NCBI RefSeq assembly: GCF_003121625.1
Contig: NZ_QDDJ01000006.1
Span: 230,847-294,846, forward strand
Source: Ornithinimicrobium cavernae
GTDB taxonomy: Bacteria > Actinomycetota > Actinomycetes > Actinomycetales > Dermatophilaceae
Direction: 5' to 3'
Length of the DNA: 64,000 bases
Positions 52,672-60,432 of the stretch are shown here, piece after piece. Position 1 is the first letter of the stretch; each line of letters opens with the position of its first letter. The position numbers were made by a program, and so were the translations under genes. The notes under the pieces were generated by a model. The model was given only the letters and a program-made list of their open reading frames with translations, did not search any database and was not told the DNA's origin.

Positions 52672-52761
52672 GGTGGCGTGTCCGAGCGGCCTAAGGAGCA
52701 CGCCTCGAAAGCGTGTGAGGGCGCAAGTCCTCCGTGGGTTCAAATCCCACCGCCACCGCCA
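52672..52761 (+). tRNA. tRNA-Ser(CGA)
   Basis: Acceptor GGTGGCG/CGCCACC, D-arm GTCCGAGCGGCC, anticodon loop CTCGAAA (anticodon CGA), variable arm GAGGGCGCAAGTCCTC, T-arm GTGGGTTCAAATCCCAC. Discriminator G 52758, and CCA (52759-52761) is encoded, unlike the other tRNAs here. Confidence 0.97.
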
Positions 52762-52778
52762 GACGTCCCAGGACGTGA

Positions 52779-52813
52779 GAAGCCCCCAGATCCGTTGTCG
52801 GACTGGGGGCTTC
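52779..52813. terminator. Terminator after tRNA-Ser(CGA)
   Basis: GAAGCCCCCAG (52779-52789) pairs with CTGGGGGCTTC (52803-52813), 18 bases after the tRNA and 15 bases before the end of the convergent YdeI-like gene. Confidence 0.8.
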
Positions 52814-52827
52814 GTCGTGCGGCTGTC

Positions 52828-53355
52828 TCAGCGGATGTCGAGGAGCTTCCCGCTCCTGGAGAGCTCGGGGTCGGTGCACGAGGCGAGGTCGAAGCAGCAG
52901 GGGCGACGCTTCCCGTCGCGCAGCTTGGAGACGGTGACCTCGACCCGGCGCTCGCGGGTCTGCGGGTTCCGGGTGGCGCCGACCCAGCGCACCCACTCCC
53001 ACCGGGCCATCGGGGTGATGTCTGCCCAGGCGTCGGCGAGGTCGGGGGCGTCAGCGAGAGCCCCGGAGAGGTCCTCGGGGAGCTCGGGCTCCGGCCAGGC
53101 CTTCGTCGGGGTGATGGTGCCTACCACGCTGTCCCCCTGCGTGAGCGACAGGGCGTCGCGCAGCGGCTCGTCGACGGAGATCCAGTGGCCCTTGCGGCCG
53201 TCGGGCTCCAGCACGGTGACGAAGCCGTGTCCGTTCAGCTCCGCGTCGACCGCGACCTGACCCCGGGACGGCAGCGCGCTGCTCGCCTCCTCCGGCAGCG
53301 TGACGAGCAGCCGCTCGCCGAGGCGTTGCACTGTTCCGTGGACCGCGATGCTCAT
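52828..53355 (-). CDS. DUF1905/YdeI (OmpD-associated) family protein
   Basis: The 175-residue product has an N-terminal DUF1905 beta-barrel-like part (GTVQRLGERLLVTLPEE...GHGFVTVLEPDGRKGHWISVDEPLRDALSLTQGDSV) and a C-terminal YdeI-like segment (ARWEWVRWVGATRNPQTRERRVEVTVSKLRDGKRRPCCFD). The family is sometimes called bacteriocin protection, with no proven mechanism. ATG 53355 has no strong ribosome site nearby. It is divergent from the methyltransferase gene and ends against the tRNA-Ser terminator. Confidence 0.75.
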   Translation of the reverse strand: MSIAVHGTVQRLGERLLVTLPEEASSALPSRGQVAVDAELNGHGFVTVLEPDGRKGHWISVDEPLRDALSLTQGDSVVGTITPTKAWPEPELPEDLSGALADAPDLADAWADITPMARWEWVRWVGATRNPQTRERRVEVTVSKLRDGKRRPCCFDLASCTDPELSRSGKLLDIR

Positions 53356-53433
53356 GCTGAGCACGTTAGCGGGCGCCAGCGCCGGGTGGCTTCTCCGATC
53401 CTGACCGGAGGGCTTGCTCGATAGCGTTGGCTC

Positions 53434-54081
53434 GTGACGCCGACGATGGACTTCAGCGGGATCGCGGTCTCCTATGACGAGCGGGTGCTCCAGCCGCGGG
53501 CCTGGACGGCCGACCAGTCCCGGTGGGCTGTGGAGGCCATGGCGACGGCACCGCCGGGCCCGGTGCTCGAGCTGTGCTGCGGGGCCGGGCACATCGGTCT
53601 GCTGGCCACGGCCCTGACCCCGGTGCGGGTGAGGCGGCCCCTGGTGGCCGTGGACCTCAACCCGGCCGCTCTCGTCCTGACGGCCAGGAACGCCGAGGCC
53701 AACGGGCTGGCCGGCTGGGTCGAGGTCCGCGAGGGCGACCTGACCGACGTCCTGGCGCGCGAGGAGCTCTTTGCCGTGATCATCGCCGACCCGCCGTGGG
53801 TGCCGGAGGCACAGACGGCGCACTATCCCGAGGACCCGCTGCTGGCCATCGACGGCGGCCCGGACGGGCTGACGGTTGCCCGCCAGTGCCTGGCGGTGGT
53901 CCGGGAGCACCTTGCTCCCGGCGGGCTCGCCGTGCTCCAGCTCGGGACCGCCGAGCAGGCCCGCGACCTCGAGGTCGGGAGTCACGGCCTGGCGGTGGCC
54001 GAGGTGCGTCACGGCGAGCGGGGTGTGCTCGTGGGACTTCGTCGGGACCGATCGGCGGCCGGGTCCGGGTCCCTCTCGTGA
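53434..54081 (+). CDS. SAM-dependent methyltransferase, HemK/RsmC-like
   Basis: The 215-residue protein has motif I LELCCGAGHIGLLATAL (glycine loop), acidic VAVDLNPAALVLTARNAEANG, and motif IV VIIADPPWVPE, which marks N6-type methylation of adenine or glutamine, as in HemK, RsmC and TrmN6. A target cannot be chosen. The start is GTG 53434. It is convergent with the CDGSH gene, which ends 40 bases away. Confidence 0.82.
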   Translation: MTPTMDFSGIAVSYDERVLQPRAWTADQSRWAVEAMATAPPGPVLELCCGAGHIGLLATALTPVRVRRPLVAVDLNPAALVLTARNAEANGLAGWVEVREGDLTDVLAREELFAVIIADPPWVPEAQTAHYPEDPLLAIDGGPDGLTVARQCLAVVREHLAPGGLAVLQLGTAEQARDLEVGSHGLAVAEVRHGERGVLVGLRRDRSAAGSGSLS

Positions 54082-54121
54082 AGCGGCCGGCGCAGTCTGG
54101 TGAGGGCCGCGCCCACGATGA

Positions 54122-54343
54122 CTACCGGGGGCGCTTGTCCTCGGGCAGTCGCTTGTGGGTGCTGTCGCACCAGGGCAGCAGGGAGGACAGCTCGCAGCGG
54201 CACACGGCGACGACGGGTCGGTCGATCTCGTGCTCGACGCCCGCGTCGTCGGTGTAGCTCCTGGCGCCACGCAGGAGCAGCGGCCCTCCGGGACACACCA
54301 TGGCCTGGCCGCTCCCGGCCTGCTCGGGCGCGCGGGCAGTCAT
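54122..54343 (-). CDS. CDGSH-type iron-sulfur protein
   Basis: The 73-residue protein carries the exact cluster signature of the CDGSH/NEET family, CRCELSSLLPWCDSTH: Cys 48, Cys 50, Cys 59 and His 63 bind a labile [2Fe-2S] cluster. The Gly of CDGSH is Ser here, a known variation. ATG 54343 overlaps the stop of the upstream redox-enzyme gene (ATGA), so they are one operon. It may transfer electrons or clusters to that enzyme. Confidence 0.9.
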   Translation of the reverse strand: MTARAPEQAGSGQAMVCPGGPLLLRGARSYTDDAGVEHEIDRPVVAVCRCELSSLLPWCDSTHKRLPEDKRPR

Positions 54344-55320
54344 ACGGCCACTCCCCAGCGGCCGAGGAGGGCCCGTGCGAACCGGGCCTCCTGGTCGAGG
54401 CAGGTGAAGGCCCCGAAGAAGATCTCCTCGGCCTGCTCCGGCTCGTCCTCCGCCAGCGCCGCGCAGACCAGCCGCACGGCGATCTGGTCGTGCACCGAGT
54501 CGGCCACGACGTGCTCGGCGTAGTAGTCGATGAGCTCCTGGGCCATCCCCAGCCGCTGCAGCCCCTGCACCAGGTGGCCGCTGGGGACGGAGCTGGTCAC
54601 CTCGAACGCCGCCAGGTGCCCCATCGAGGCACCGCGGAGCCGACCGTGCAGCCCGAACAGCGACATGACGTTGTTCATCTCCAGCACCTCCGGCGGGCAC
54701 TCGTCGACGTAGGCACCGGGACGGGTGCTCAGGCCAACGGCCTCCATCGCCTGCGCGAAGAGGTGCGCGTGCAGTCGGTCGGCCCGGCCGGAGCCGTACT
54801 CGTCGTACTGCAGCTCGGCCAGAGCCGCCTTCGGCCGCACGGTCAGGCGCGGCAGCGTCCAGGTCGCCGGATCTGACTCCTTGAGGTGATAGACCGAGCG
54901 CCAGCGGATCAGCTCGAGCACCTGCTCCTGCGTGGCACGGGTATGCACGTAGGACGCCACGGAGGGGCCGTCGTCGGCCTCGATGTAGGCCATGAGCTCG
55001 TCGGCGAAGTCGTCCGAGGAGACGTGGTGGCCCGGCCACCGCTGCCGCAACCGCGTCTCGAGCTCACGCTGGAGGTCGCGGCGGAGAGTGAGGACCGCCG
55101 GCTCCCACTCCGCGTCCGGGTCCACGTCGCTGAACCCTCCGTAGGACAGCTCGTGCAGTACCCACAGGGTCAGCGCGGCGTCCTCCTCGCCGACACCGTC
55201 GGGCCGCGACCCTCCCTGGGAGAGCCGGGCGGCGTCGGTGCGCAGGTCGGCGACGACGCGCTCGCTCAGCGACCCCCTGGGTGTGGGCAGCGCGGCACGG
55301 GTCGTGCTCATCGTGTGCAT
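54340..55320 (-). CDS. Iron-containing redox enzyme, heme-oxygenase-like fold
   Basis: The 326-residue protein is all-helical with a C-terminal half that holds the di-iron-type histidine/glutamate pattern of the 'iron-containing redox enzyme' (Haem_oxygenas_2) family: YGSGRADRLHAHLFAQAM, HLAAFEVTSS and YYAEHVVADSVHDQIAV. Relatives carry out oxidations on amino or fatty acid substrates. The start may be ATG 55320 or 55311; neither has a strong ribosome site. It forms an overlapping pair with the CDGSH gene, its probable redox partner. Confidence 0.85.
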   Translation of the reverse strand: MHTMSTTRAALPTPRGSLSERVVADLRTDAARLSQGGSRPDGVGEEDAALTLWVLHELSYGGFSDVDPDAEWEPAVLTLRRDLQRELETRLRQRWPGHHVSSDDFADELMAYIEADDGPSVASYVHTRATQEQVLELIRWRSVYHLKESDPATWTLPRLTVRPKAALAELQYDEYGSGRADRLHAHLFAQAMEAVGLSTRPGAYVDECPPEVLEMNNVMSLFGLHGRLRGASMGHLAAFEVTSSVPSGHLVQGLQRLGMAQELIDYYAEHVVADSVHDQIAVRLVCAALAEDEPEQAEEIFFGAFTCLDQEARFARALLGRWGVAV

Positions 55321-55434
55321 ACCGAGATTCTGACCCGTCTCCGGCAGCGGCGCGCCCCGTCGCGTCACCCCCGGGCGGCTCCCCAGAGGCGCCCTCCGGC
55401 GATGAGTCCTGCCGGCGGCGGGAGTCTGACCGTT

Positions 55435-56070
55435 ATGCGCTACCTCCTCGTGCCGGGCGCCGGTGGCAGGGCGTGGTACTGGCACCGCCTGCTGCCGCTG
55501 CTCCCCGACGCCACTGCCGTCGACCTGCCGGCCGCTGATCCCGAGGCGGGACTGGTTGAGTATGCCGAGGCCATCGTCGCCGCTGCGGGCGCGGCCGACG
55601 GCCCGGTCACCGTGGTCGCCCAGTCGATGGGCGGACTGTCCGCGCCGCTGGTCTGTGACCGCCTCGACGTGCGCGAGCTGGTGCTGCTCAACGCGATGGT
55701 GCCCAGACCGGGAGAGACCGGGCACGAGTGGTGGGAGGCCACAGGGCACGCCGACCTGATGACCGGCGGGCTGGACCCGGTGCTGCACTTCTTCCACGAC
55801 GTGCCCGAGGAGGTCAGGCGGGAGGCTTTTGCCCAGGGCGAGCCACCGCAGACGGCCCGGCCGTTCGAGGATCCGTGGCCGCTGGAGGCCTGGCCGGAGG
55901 TGCCCACCCGCGTGCTCACCGCGCGCGACGACCGGTTCTTCCCACCAGACTTCCAGCGCCGCGTGGCGCAGGAGCGGCTGGGTGTGACACCGGAGCTGGT
56001 GCCCGGCGGTCACCTGGTCGCGCTCAGCCGACCCGCGGAGCTCGCCGAGTCGTTGCTCCGCGCCGGCTGA
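55435..56070 (+). CDS. Alpha/beta hydrolase, small (EstA-like)
   Basis: The 211-residue protein is a compact hydrolase: LVPGAGGRAWYWHRLLPLL at the N-terminus, VDLPAADPE, nucleophile elbow VVAQSMGGLSAPLV (AQSMGG), and C-terminal LTARDDRFFPP and VPGGHLVALSRP with acid and His. It resembles plant methylesterase and actinobacterial EstC proteins. ATG 55435 has GGGAG eleven bases upstream. It is divergent from the iron-redox gene. Confidence 0.85.
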   Translation: MRYLLVPGAGGRAWYWHRLLPLLPDATAVDLPAADPEAGLVEYAEAIVAAAGAADGPVTVVAQSMGGLSAPLVCDRLDVRELVLLNAMVPRPGETGHEWWEATGHADLMTGGLDPVLHFFHDVPEEVRREAFAQGEPPQTARPFEDPWPLEAWPEVPTRVLTARDDRFFPPDFQRRVAQERLGVTPELVPGGHLVALSRPAELAESLLRAG

Positions 56071-56191
56071 GCCGGCCCGGTCCACGGGCAGGACGCGGGC
56101 GTGAGGCGGAGAGCGGAGGGCACCGTCCGGCCCGCGCTGAGGGGTCCCCTTTCAGCGTCAGGTCGCCCCGCCTGCGTGCGACGATGTGCGG

Positions 56192-56686
56192 GTGAGAGAG
56201 ACGGCACGGGCCGAGCCACCGGCGGACATCGAGGGCGGTCCGGGCTGGGTGATCGACGGTGTCAGCCTGCTGCCCCGGATCACGGACCTCGCGGCCTTCC
56301 GGGAGGGGATGGCCGCGGACCCCCTCGCCGAGGCGGTCGAGGCCCTGTGGTCGGGTGACCCCGACCGGGCCCGCGCTCTGCTGGCGGCGGAGGAACCGAC
56401 GGTGCGGGTCCGGGCCCTGCTCGCCGACTGCGCCCGCGACCTGGGTCGGGTGGACGAGGCGCTGACGGAGTATGCCGCTCTGCTGGCCGAGTGCACCGGC
56501 ACGCCGTGGGAGCCGGTGCTGCGGCAGCACCACGGCAAGACCCTCCTCGCAGCGGGACGACCCGAGGTGGCGCTGGCGGAGTTCGAGAGCGCCTACGCCA
56601 TGCGGGTGGAGGCCGGCGCGCCGGACGACCTCATCGCCTCGAGCGCCCAGGCGCGGGACCGGGCCCAGCAGCTAGTGGGCGACTGA
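56192..56686 (+). CDS. TPR-like protein of unknown function
   Basis: The ~164-residue protein has a helical, Ala/Leu/Glu-rich pattern with helix-turn-helix repeats such as AVEALWSGDPDRARALLAAEEPTVRVRALLADCARDLGRVDEALTEYAALL and HHGKTLLAAGRPEVALAEFESAY, which match TPR spacing. Start is GTG 56192 or the GTG two codons earlier. Its last 15 bases overlap the end of the convergent DoxX-like gene. It probably binds other proteins; partner unknown. Confidence 0.68.
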   Translation: MRETARAEPPADIEGGPGWVIDGVSLLPRITDLAAFREGMAADPLAEAVEALWSGDPDRARALLAAEEPTVRVRALLADCARDLGRVDEALTEYAALLAECTGTPWEPVLRQHHGKTLLAAGRPEVALAEFESAYAMRVEAGAPDDLIASSAQARDRAQQLVGD

Positions 56687-57064
56687 GCGACGCGCGGCCC
56701 AGGCGATCCGGATCAGCGGTACCTGGAGCGGCAACCGCACCGCACCGACGACGAGCGCGGCGACAGAGCGCGGGTCGCGCCGCCGACGGGCACGACGGGC
56801 CAGGTCCAGCGTCATCTGGGCGTTCGCCGGCCACACCGCGGTGAGGAGTGCGGCGCTCGCCAGGCCCGCCACGGGACGAATGCGTGGGTGCAGCAGCCCT
56901 GCCGCACAGGCGACCTCGGCCACGCCCGAGGCAAGGACGAGCTCCCGTGACCACCGGCGCAGCGGGCGCGGCACGATCGGTTCGAACACCTGCGGCCGCA
57001 CCAGGTGGAGCACACCGGACACCGCGAACGGCACGATGACCAGGGGGAGGCCGCGGGGGAGCAT
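56672..57064 (-). CDS. DoxX-like membrane protein
   Basis: The 130-residue protein has about four membrane helices and the DoxX-type order: PLVIVPFAVSGVLHLVRPQVFEPIVPRPLRRW, LVLASGVAEVACAAGLLHPRIRPVAGLASAALL and VWPANAQMTLDLARR. Relatives are linked to redox or thiol stress. ATG 57064 has GGAGCATG close by. It is divergent from the TetR gene, 99 bases away, which probably controls it. Confidence 0.82.
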   Translation of the reverse strand: MLPRGLPLVIVPFAVSGVLHLVRPQVFEPIVPRPLRRWSRELVLASGVAEVACAAGLLHPRIRPVAGLASAALLTAVWPANAQMTLDLARRARRRRDPRSVAALVVGAVRLPLQVPLIRIAWAARRSVAH

Positions 57065-57163
57065 GGCCCCATTCTCACCGCAAGCGGCCCGCTCTGCGCC
57101 CAGCGACGTCGAGAGCAGCGCTCCGGATTGCGACGGGTGCTCTCCGGTGTGATGATCGCCGGC

Positions 57164-57874
57164 ATGGTGGAGCGAGGAGAGTCACGGCGGGCCGGTGCCA
57201 GGGAGCGCGCCCGGGCCGAGGTCATGGCGCAGATCATGGCGGCCGGCCGCCGCGAGCTGGCCGAGCACGGCGCCGACGGGCTGTCCCTGCGGGCGGTGGC
57301 CCGCGAGATCGGCATGGTGTCCTCGGCCGTCTACCGCTACGTCGCCGGCCGCGACGAGCTGCTGACCCTGCTCATCATCGAGAGCTATGACGCCGTGGGG
57401 GCGGCCGCCGAACGTGCATCGGCGCGCGGGGGCAGCGCGGCCGAGAGGTTCGTGGCGATCGCCTCGGCCGTCCGCGAGTGGGGGCGCGAGCACCCGCACG
57501 AGTACGCGCTGCTCTACGGGTCACCGGTCCCTGGCTACCGGGCACCGGACGACACGATCGCCTCGGGCACGAGGGTGCCGGCGGCGATGATCAGGCTCCT
57601 CATCGAGGAGTATGCGGCGGGCCGGCTCAGCGTGCCCGTCGCCGAGGACGCACCACCGGTCGGTGCCGCGCTCAGCGCCCAGTGCGGCACGGTCCGCGAG
57701 TTCTTCGGCGCCGACCTGCCCGACGAGCTGGTGCTGCTGGGCATCGGGGCGTGGACTCAGGTCTATGGCCTGATCAGCTTCGAGCTGTTCGGCCAGCTGC
57801 ACAACACCTTCGAGCCGGCTGACGACCTCATGGAGCACCAGTTCGCGACGGTCGCGTCGCGGGTCGGGATCTGA
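57164..57874 (+). CDS. TetR-family transcriptional regulator
   Basis: The 236-residue protein has an N-terminal HTH (AAGRRELAEHGADGLSLRAVAREIGMVSSAVYRYVAGRDELLTLLI, split over the helices) and a C-terminal ligand-binding domain with SASAVREWGREHPHEYALLYGSPVPGY, the TetR_C_13-type pattern. It should repress its own operon and the divergent DoxX-like gene until a ligand binds. The start is uncertain: ATG 57164 and ATG 57152 both lack a good ribosome site. Confidence 0.9.
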   Translation: MVERGESRRAGARERARAEVMAQIMAAGRRELAEHGADGLSLRAVAREIGMVSSAVYRYVAGRDELLTLLIIESYDAVGAAAERASARGGSAAERFVAIASAVREWGREHPHEYALLYGSPVPGYRAPDDTIASGTRVPAAMIRLLIEEYAAGRLSVPVAEDAPPVGAALSAQCGTVREFFGADLPDELVLLGIGAWTQVYGLISFELFGQLHNTFEPADDLMEHQFATVASRVGI

Positions 57875-57899
57875 GGGCCCGGGTCCGGGCAGAGATCGA

Positions 57900-57935
57900 C
57901 CGCTGGTCTGCAGGACAGGGCGAGCAGACCAGCGG
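57900..57935. terminator. Bidirectional hairpin between the TetR and M28 genes
   Basis: CCGCTGGTCTGC (57900-57911) pairs perfectly with GCAGACCAGCGG (57924-57935) around a 12-base loop, between two convergent stops at 57874 and 57966. Confidence 0.82.
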
Positions 57936-57965
57936 CCGAAGAGAACGGTCGGACGGGAGCGGTTC

Positions 57966-59498
57966 CTACTGGAACGTGCCCTCCGGGCCGGCCGGGGCGG
58001 GCACCTCGAGGTTGCCCGGGACCGTCGCGCCCGGGACACCGTTGACCGACTCCGTGGAGTAGGCGAAGGTCAGCACGGTGAAGGCGACCGAGTCGGTGTT
58101 GACATCCAGGGCGTGCAGGTCGAGGTTGTCGATGTCGTCGCAGGCCTGGTGGTAGCACGGGTCGAACCAGTCGCCCGCGGTGCCGCCCCAGATGGCTGCC
58201 TGCTCGTCCGTCTTGACGCCCTCGGCGCCGGTGAACAGACCGCCGGAGGCGATGCCGTTCTCGATGAACGCCTGGTAGTCGCTGCGGCCGCTGAACGCCG
58301 AGTCGTCGTAGGGCTCGCCGACCATGGTGTAGAAGGACTCGAAGACCTCCTCGATCGCGACCGAGCCGTCGGGGACGACCACCGGTGCCTCGAACGTCGA
58401 CTGGTTGGCGTCGTAGATGCCGAAGAAGTAGTTCGGCGAGCCGATCATGTCGAAGTTGAGGTAGAGCGCGATCCGGTCGAGCTCCTCCTGCGACTGGTCG
58501 CCGACCCACTGGGTGGAGCCGACGAGGCCGATCTCCTCGGCGCCCCAGAAGGCGAAGCGCACGGTGTTCTGCGGCGTGTGGTTGCCCATCGCCTCCGCGA
58601 CCTCGAGCAGGCCGGCCGAGCCGCTGCCGTTGTCGTTGATGCCCGGACCACCCGTCACGCTGTCGAGGTGGGCGCCGGCCATCACGACGTTGTCGTCGTT
58701 CACGCCCGGCAGCTCGGCGATCACGTTGAGCGAGTCCTTGGTCACGTAGTCGACCTGGACGTGGGCGGTCGAGCCCGGCTGGGCCAGGGCCGCACCATCG
58801 TCGAAGGTCAGTCCCGCGACGGGGATGGTCACGACCGACGGCAGGAGGGTCGGGTTGAGCGGGCCGCACCGGTCGGGGGTATCGCACTGGTTCATGATCA
58901 GCACCGCGCTCGCGCCGGCAGCCTCGGCGTTCTCGGCCTTGAGCCCGAAGGCACACGCCCCGCGCTGGACGAGCGCGATGTCACCGGCGGGGAAGCCGGC
59001 GAAGTCCGCTGCCTCGCACCCGCTGGTGCTGGCGCGTGGTGGATCCAGCGCCAGGTCCACCGGGGTGACGCCGGCGGTGACGTCGCCCTCGCCCGACCCC
59101 TCGGCCACGTAGTGGTCATAGCTGGCGGCGACGGGCGTCAGCTGCTCGACCACGGAGTCGGTGCCCTCGTAGCTGAACGGGACCGCCTCGGCGTCCCAGC
59201 CGGCGTCGGTCAGCACGTCGATGACGTAGTCGACGCTCGCGGCATAGCCGGGCGAGCCCTCGGACCGGTCGCCGTGCTCGTCGGCGATGGCCTGGAACGC
59301 CTCCAGGTGCTCGACGGCGCCCTCGCCGGACACGCAGTCCAGGAGCTTGGCATAGGTGTTGTTGTTGCGGCTGTCGCAGGCCACCGGGTTGGCTGCCGGT
59401 GGGGCGGCCGTGCCGGGGAGGGCGATGAGGCCGGAGACGGCCAGCCCTCCTGCTGCGAGCAGCACGCCAGCGCTGCGGAATCGGGTGAGCTGGTTCAT
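57966..59498 (-). CDS. Secreted M28-family aminopeptidase with PA domain
   Basis: The 510-residue protein has a signal peptide ending near LPGTAAP, a PA domain inserted at about 130-250 (FPAGDIALVQRGACAFGLKAENAEAAGASAVLI) and an M28 peptidase domain with the zinc set: GAHLDSVTGGPGINDNGSG, WGAEEIGLVG, FDMIGSPNY and a late His in CYHQACDDIDNL. It removes N-terminal residues from peptides outside the cell. ATG 59498 has GGAGG nine bases upstream; an open frame upstream to 59561 lacks a signal peptide at its start. Confidence 0.93.
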   Translation of the reverse strand: MNQLTRFRSAGVLLAAGGLAVSGLIALPGTAAPPAANPVACDSRNNNTYAKLLDCVSGEGAVEHLEAFQAIADEHGDRSEGSPGYAASVDYVIDVLTDAGWDAEAVPFSYEGTDSVVEQLTPVAASYDHYVAEGSGEGDVTAGVTPVDLALDPPRASTSGCEAADFAGFPAGDIALVQRGACAFGLKAENAEAAGASAVLIMNQCDTPDRCGPLNPTLLPSVVTIPVAGLTFDDGAALAQPGSTAHVQVDYVTKDSLNVIAELPGVNDDNVVMAGAHLDSVTGGPGINDNGSGSAGLLEVAEAMGNHTPQNTVRFAFWGAEEIGLVGSTQWVGDQSQEELDRIALYLNFDMIGSPNYFFGIYDANQSTFEAPVVVPDGSVAIEEVFESFYTMVGEPYDDSAFSGRSDYQAFIENGIASGGLFTGAEGVKTDEQAAIWGGTAGDWFDPCYHQACDDIDNLDLHALDVNTDSVAFTVLTFAYSTESVNGVPGATVPGNLEVPAPAGPEGTFQ

Positions 59499-59628
59499 CG
59501 TCTGCGACCTCCATGTCGCTCGGGTGACTCTCCACGGGAGCCCTGGGAGGAACCAGGGCATTGACTGAACGTAGCGGTCCCGCGCCCTCCGGGGAAGACC
59601 CCAGAGGCTCCCCTCGTCCGGCGACGCG

Positions 59629-60105
59629 TCAGATCCCGGGCATGATCGTCGCGGCCACCACGGCGCCCAGCTCGCGGCAGGAGGCCAGTGCCTCCCGGTC
59701 CGGCGTCCCCATCACCTCGAGCGTCGGAGCGACGGGCTCCCACCCCAGGGCCGAGGCGATGCTGCCGATCGCGCGCACCGCGCCCTCGGTCCCCTCGTTC
59801 CCGTGGACGTAGGCCGCGTAGGGGCGGCTGGTCGTGGCCCCCAGGCACGGGTAGTAGATCTGGTCGAAGAAGTGCTTCAGCGCGCCGGACATGTAGCCGA
59901 TGTTGGCCGGCGTCGCCAGCAGGTAGCCGTCGGCCTCGAGCACGTCGACCGGGCCGGCCTGCAGGGCGGGCCGGACCACGACCTCGACCCCCTCGATCTC
60001 CTCGTCGCGGGCGCCCGCGAGTGCCGCCTCGAGCATCGCCTGCATGCCCGGCGAGGGGGTGTGGTGGACGACGAGCAGCCGTCGCGGCGCGGTGGAGTCG
60101 GTCAT
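59629..60105 (-). CDS. Flavodoxin-like (WrbA/NADPH-FMN reductase type) protein
   Basis: The 158-residue protein has a flavodoxin fold: LLVVHHTPSPGMQAMLEAAL (phosphate loop), VLEADGYLLATPANIGYMSGALKHFFDQIYY, the typical 'TPxxxGxxSGxLKxFxDR' FMN-binding segment, and AAYVHGNEG. It should bind FMN and carry electrons or reduce quinones or nitro compounds. It is transcribed alone, divergent from the second riboswitch gene. Confidence 0.85.
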   Translation of the reverse strand: MTDSTAPRRLLVVHHTPSPGMQAMLEAALAGARDEEIEGVEVVVRPALQAGPVDVLEADGYLLATPANIGYMSGALKHFFDQIYYPCLGATTSRPYAAYVHGNEGTEGAVRAIGSIASALGWEPVAPTLEVMGTPDREALASCRELGAVVAATIMPGI

Positions 60106-60229
60106 GCTCCCCAGGCTAGGGGCCTGTATGCCGCGGGGTCACCGGACCCGACCACCCGCCCCGGTGCCGGTGCGCACCTGCCTGACTGACGGCATACGCC
60201 GTCGTCGTGGCAGGGTGCCGACCCGCTAG

Positions 60230-60400
60230 AGTCGTCGGCAGCAAGGTCCAGCAGGGGAAGCCGGTGCGACACCGGCGCTGACCCGCAGCCGTGACCCGCA
60301 GTCGTGGGGAGCCGGAGTGCCTGCCGGGCCTGGCGCTCGTCAGATATCCGTCGTGGTCTACGGATCGGGCCGCCAGCCGGGTGACCGGCCTCGTCGGCAG
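60230..60400 (+). promoter_or_regulatory. Cobalamin riboswitch 2
   Basis: GGGGAAGCCGGTGCGACACC, GGCGCTGACCCGCAGCCGTGA and, further on, GAGCCGGAGTGCCTGCC form the conserved B12 riboswitch core. The intervening loop differs from riboswitch 1. A GCCGGGTGACCGGC hairpin region (60372-60390) and the ribosome site GGAAGG form the expression end. The gene that follows codes for an alpha/alpha-barrel CWB2 protein. Confidence 0.93.
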
Positions 60401-60432
60401 ATGCGGTGGCCACCACACCCGGAAGGTCCTCC

